DNA of 8,033 bases from an uncultured Clostridia bacterium (GTDB lineage: Bacteria > Bacillota > Clostridia > Christensenellales > Borkfalkiaceae). Location of the stretch: contig CAMAHZ010000050.1 of NCBI GenBank assembly GCA_945834965.1, positions 1 to 8,033 on the forward strand, in the 5' to 3' direction. Of the stretch, positions 6,596-8,033 are shown in pieces (position 1 is the stretch's first letter; every line of letters starts with the position of its first letter). The notes below the pieces were generated by a model. That model was not told where the DNA came from. It did not search any database and was given only the letters and a program-made list of their open reading frames with translations. Made by a program: the position numbers and the translations under genes.

Positions 6596-7540
6596 TTAGC
6601 TGTCTATTCTTTCAGCTACCCTTAATTTGGCGCATTTTGAACGGGAATTTATCGCCATTTCTTTTAAGGTTGCCACGGTTGGTTTTTTTGTTATAATCTC
6701 TATTTCCTTTTTCTTTCCGCATACGCACACAGGCAAGCGCTTGTCGCATATACAGTCTGATTCTAATTGATTGAAAGCCCTTTTTACTATCCTGTCTTCC
6801 AGCGAATGGAACGTAAGTATTGCGATTCTTCCGCCTATTTTAAGCTTTCTGATAAGCCCTACCACGCAGTCGTAAAGCCCGTCGAGCTCTTCGTTTACCG
6901 CAATCCTTATCGCTTGAAAGCTCTTTCTTGCTACGGGACCGTTCTGACTGAATTTCTTTGGTATGCTGTTTTCTATTATTTCAACGAATTGTCCGCAAGT
7001 TTTAAGCGGCGTCTTTGTCCTTTCCTTTACTACGTTAGCGGCGATTTTGCCTGCAAATCGCTCTTCGCCGAACTCGTCGAGAATTTTTGCGATTTCCCTT
7101 TCGGAATACTCGTTAAGGATTATTTCCGCGGTTAAGGGTGAGCTTTTGTCCATTCTCATATCCAGCGGCGCGTCTCCGCCCAGATAGGAAAAACCCCTTT
7201 CTCTGTTATCAAGCTGATAACTTGAAACGCCGAAATCTAAAAGCACTCCGTCTACTTCGTTAACCCCTGCAAGAGAGAAAACTCTTTCGTAGTCTTTGTA
7301 GTTTGATTTATAGATTTGAAACCTTCCTTCAAACTCGCTAAGCCTTTCCGTTGCCGCCGCTATCGCGTCGTCGTCTCTGTCGGTCGCAATCAACCTACCG
7401 TTTGGGGAAGTCCTTTTTAATATTTCGTACGAGTGACCGCCGCCGCCCACCGTTCCGTCAAAATAAATCCCGTTATCTTTTAAGTTTAAGCCCTGCATAC
7501 ACTCTTCAAGCATAACGGGCATATGGGAAAACTTAATCAT
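6596..7540 (-). CDS. rsmH: 16S rRNA (cytosine1402-N4)-methyltransferase (RsmH/MraW)
   Basis: SAM-dependent enzyme that methylates N4 of C1402 in 16S rRNA, in the ribosomal decoding region. It has 314 residues, normal family length. It starts with the family N-terminus HMPVMLEE (6-13). The SAM-binding loop is FDGTVGGGGHS (27-37), followed by acidic TDRDD (53-57), LLDFGVSSYQLD (100-111), GDAPLDMRMD (122-131), ARKSFQAIRIAVNEEL (204-219), LTFHSLEDRIVK (242-253) and the closing SRSKCAKLRVAER (299-311). Two Cys-X-Cys pairs (263/265 and 272/274) form the cysteine cluster seen in many RsmH proteins, possibly metal binding. The ATG lies 2 nt after the mraZ stop, so the two are likely coupled. The next gene starts 20 nt downstream. 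Confidence 0.97.
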   Translation of the reverse strand: MIKFSHMPVMLEECMQGLNLKDNGIYFDGTVGGGGHSYEILKRTSPNGRLIATDRDDDAIAAATERLSEFEGRFQIYKSNYKDYERVFSLAGVNEVDGVLLDFGVSSYQLDNRERGFSYLGGDAPLDMRMDKSSPLTAEIILNEYSEREIAKILDEFGEERFAGKIAANVVKERTKTPLKTCGQFVEIIENSIPKKFSQNGPVARKSFQAIRIAVNEELDGLYDCVVGLIRKLKIGGRIAILTFHSLEDRIVKRAFNQLESDCICDKRLPVCVCGKKKEIEIITKKPTVATLKEMAINSRSKCAKLRVAERIDS

Positions 7541-7542
7541 TT

Positions 7543-7986
7543 TTAGAAATCTTCCAACTTGGAAAGACGAGTATCAAAATCTTCTTCGTCGCTGTCTGAG
7601 AAGTATTCGTCGTAAACTTTCTTAGACCAGATTTCAATTCTGTTGATTGCACCGCAAATCATAAGCTCTTTATCATCCTTACCAAGCTGAGCGTGTCTGC
7701 GAAGTTCGGGCGGAAGTACTACTCTTCCCTGCGAATCTTCTACCGCTTGAACGAAGGACTTTGCAATCTCTCTTAAAACCTTTTGCTTACCCAAGTCGCT
7801 ATATCTTATCGAAAGAAGTTTTTCGAGTTGGGATTCGGCTTCCGCCTTAGAAAGGACGGTTATACAATGGTTGGTACCGATACAGAAATAGTACTCATCA
7901 CCAAGCTCCTTTTTAAGCTTGGCGGGAATTCTCATTCTGTTTTTAGCGTCCAGCTGGTGGCTGTATTCACCTGTTAGCATTGCCAT
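7543..7986 (-). CDS. mraZ: Transcriptional regulator MraZ
   Basis: DNA-binding protein of the SpoVT/AbrB-like fold, normally the first gene of the dcw cluster and known in several bacteria to regulate the promoter in front of it. The 147-residue product has the typical two half-repeats, each with a DXXXR motif: DAKNR (13-17) followed by MRIPAKLKKEL, and DSQGR (84-88) followed by VVLPPELR. Family length is about 140-150. The ATG at 7984-7986 is preceded by AAAGGG (7995-8000) with 8-nt spacing and gives the expected MAMLTGEY start. The frame stays open to an ATG at 8031, but that extension (YVIIKSLIKERDNS) is unlike MraZ. The acidic C-terminal tail SDSDEEDFD (130-138) is unremarkable. It is followed after 2 nt by rsmH. 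Confidence 0.96.
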   Translation of the reverse strand: MAMLTGEYSHQLDAKNRMRIPAKLKKELGDEYYFCIGTNHCITVLSKAEAESQLEKLLSIRYSDLGKQKVLREIAKSFVQAVEDSQGRVVLPPELRRHAQLGKDDKELMICGAINRIEIWSKKVYDEYFSDSDEEDFDTRLSKLEDF

Positions 7987-7994
7987 AGAATTAT

Positions 7995-8000
7995 CCCTTT
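7995..8000 (-). promoter_or_regulatory. Shine-Dalgarno site of mraZ
   Basis: The coding strand reads AAAGGG, 8 nt before the ATG at 7986, with AAGG just further upstream. It selects this ATG over the ATG at 7978-7980 (14-nt spacing) and the one at 8029-8031. Confidence 0.65.
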
Positions 8001-8012
8001 CCTTGATGAGTG

Positions 8013-8018
8013 ATTTTA
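8013..8018 (-). promoter_or_regulatory. Possible -10 element of the dcw operon promoter
   Basis: The coding strand reads TAAAAT in an AT-rich stretch before mraZ, one mismatch from the TATAAT consensus. The -35 element would lie beyond the right edge, so this cannot be tested here. No MraZ-box repeats (TGGG-type) are visible in the 47 bases available. Confidence 0.25.
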
Positions 8019-8033
8019 TGATAACATACATTT

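Noticed and set aside
6767..7135. 122-residue open frame on the plus strand
   Set aside because: It lies entirely antisense to rsmH, whose motifs are intact, has no ribosome site I can see, and its composition looks like a mirror of the rsmH codons.
144..7977. Other plus-strand open frames of 60-86 codons
   Set aside because: All are antisense to well-supported minus-strand genes and none shows a recognisable domain or ribosome site.
7987..8031. Upstream ATG (8029-8031) as the mraZ start
   Set aside because: The 15-residue extension does not resemble MraZ N-termini, and the sequence includes the ribosome site for the ATG at 7986.
1..8033. Mobile element, CRISPR array, tRNA or riboswitch
   Set aside because: No repeats with spacers, transposase-like frames, terminal inverted repeats or cloverleaf structures were seen; nearly every base is in a housekeeping gene.

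Overview
This window is a densely packed piece of a bacterial dcw (division and cell wall) operon. Every gene lies on the minus strand, so the operon reads from base 8033 down to base 1. In transcription order it holds mraZ, rsmH (mraW), an ftsL-like gene, a class B penicillin-binding protein (ftsI/spoVD type), murE, mraY, murD and the first 90 codons of ftsW, which runs off the left edge. Gaps between genes are 2 to 43 nt, and murD and ftsW overlap by 23 nt. No gene-free stretch is longer than about 50 bases.

The gene order, the strong purine-rich Shine-Dalgarno sites, the MurE with a meso-diaminopimelate signature (DNPR) and the SpoVD-like PBP point to a Firmicutes/Clostridia-type organism, possibly an uncultured lineage. 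That placement is an inference from gene content only. The order resembles the Bacillus subtilis cluster in having mraY directly after murE with no murF between, but only one PBP gene is present where B. subtilis has two (pbpB and spoVD).

The genes work together. MraZ is a DNA-binding regulator of the cluster, and RsmH methylates 16S rRNA. MurD and MurE add D-Glu and meso-DAP to the cytoplasmic UDP-MurNAc precursor. MraY loads the finished pentapeptide precursor onto the lipid carrier to make lipid I. FtsW polymerises glycan and the class B PBP crosslinks it at the septum. The FtsL-like protein sits where the divisome scaffold FtsL is expected.

This is mostly a conventional housekeeping region, and I found no new multi-gene system. 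The points most worth a second look are: (1) the PBP appears to start at an AUU codon behind a good Shine-Dalgarno site, 15 codons upstream of the nearest conventional start (a TTG); (2) the ftsL-slot protein carries an unusually long cytoplasmic domain of about 155 residues that looks disordered, and a coiled coil built from near-identical heptads; (3) the PBP has SpoVD-like cysteines next to its active site and no PASTA domain; (4) a 7-bp hairpin sits in the murE-mraY gap directly before the mraY ribosome binding site.
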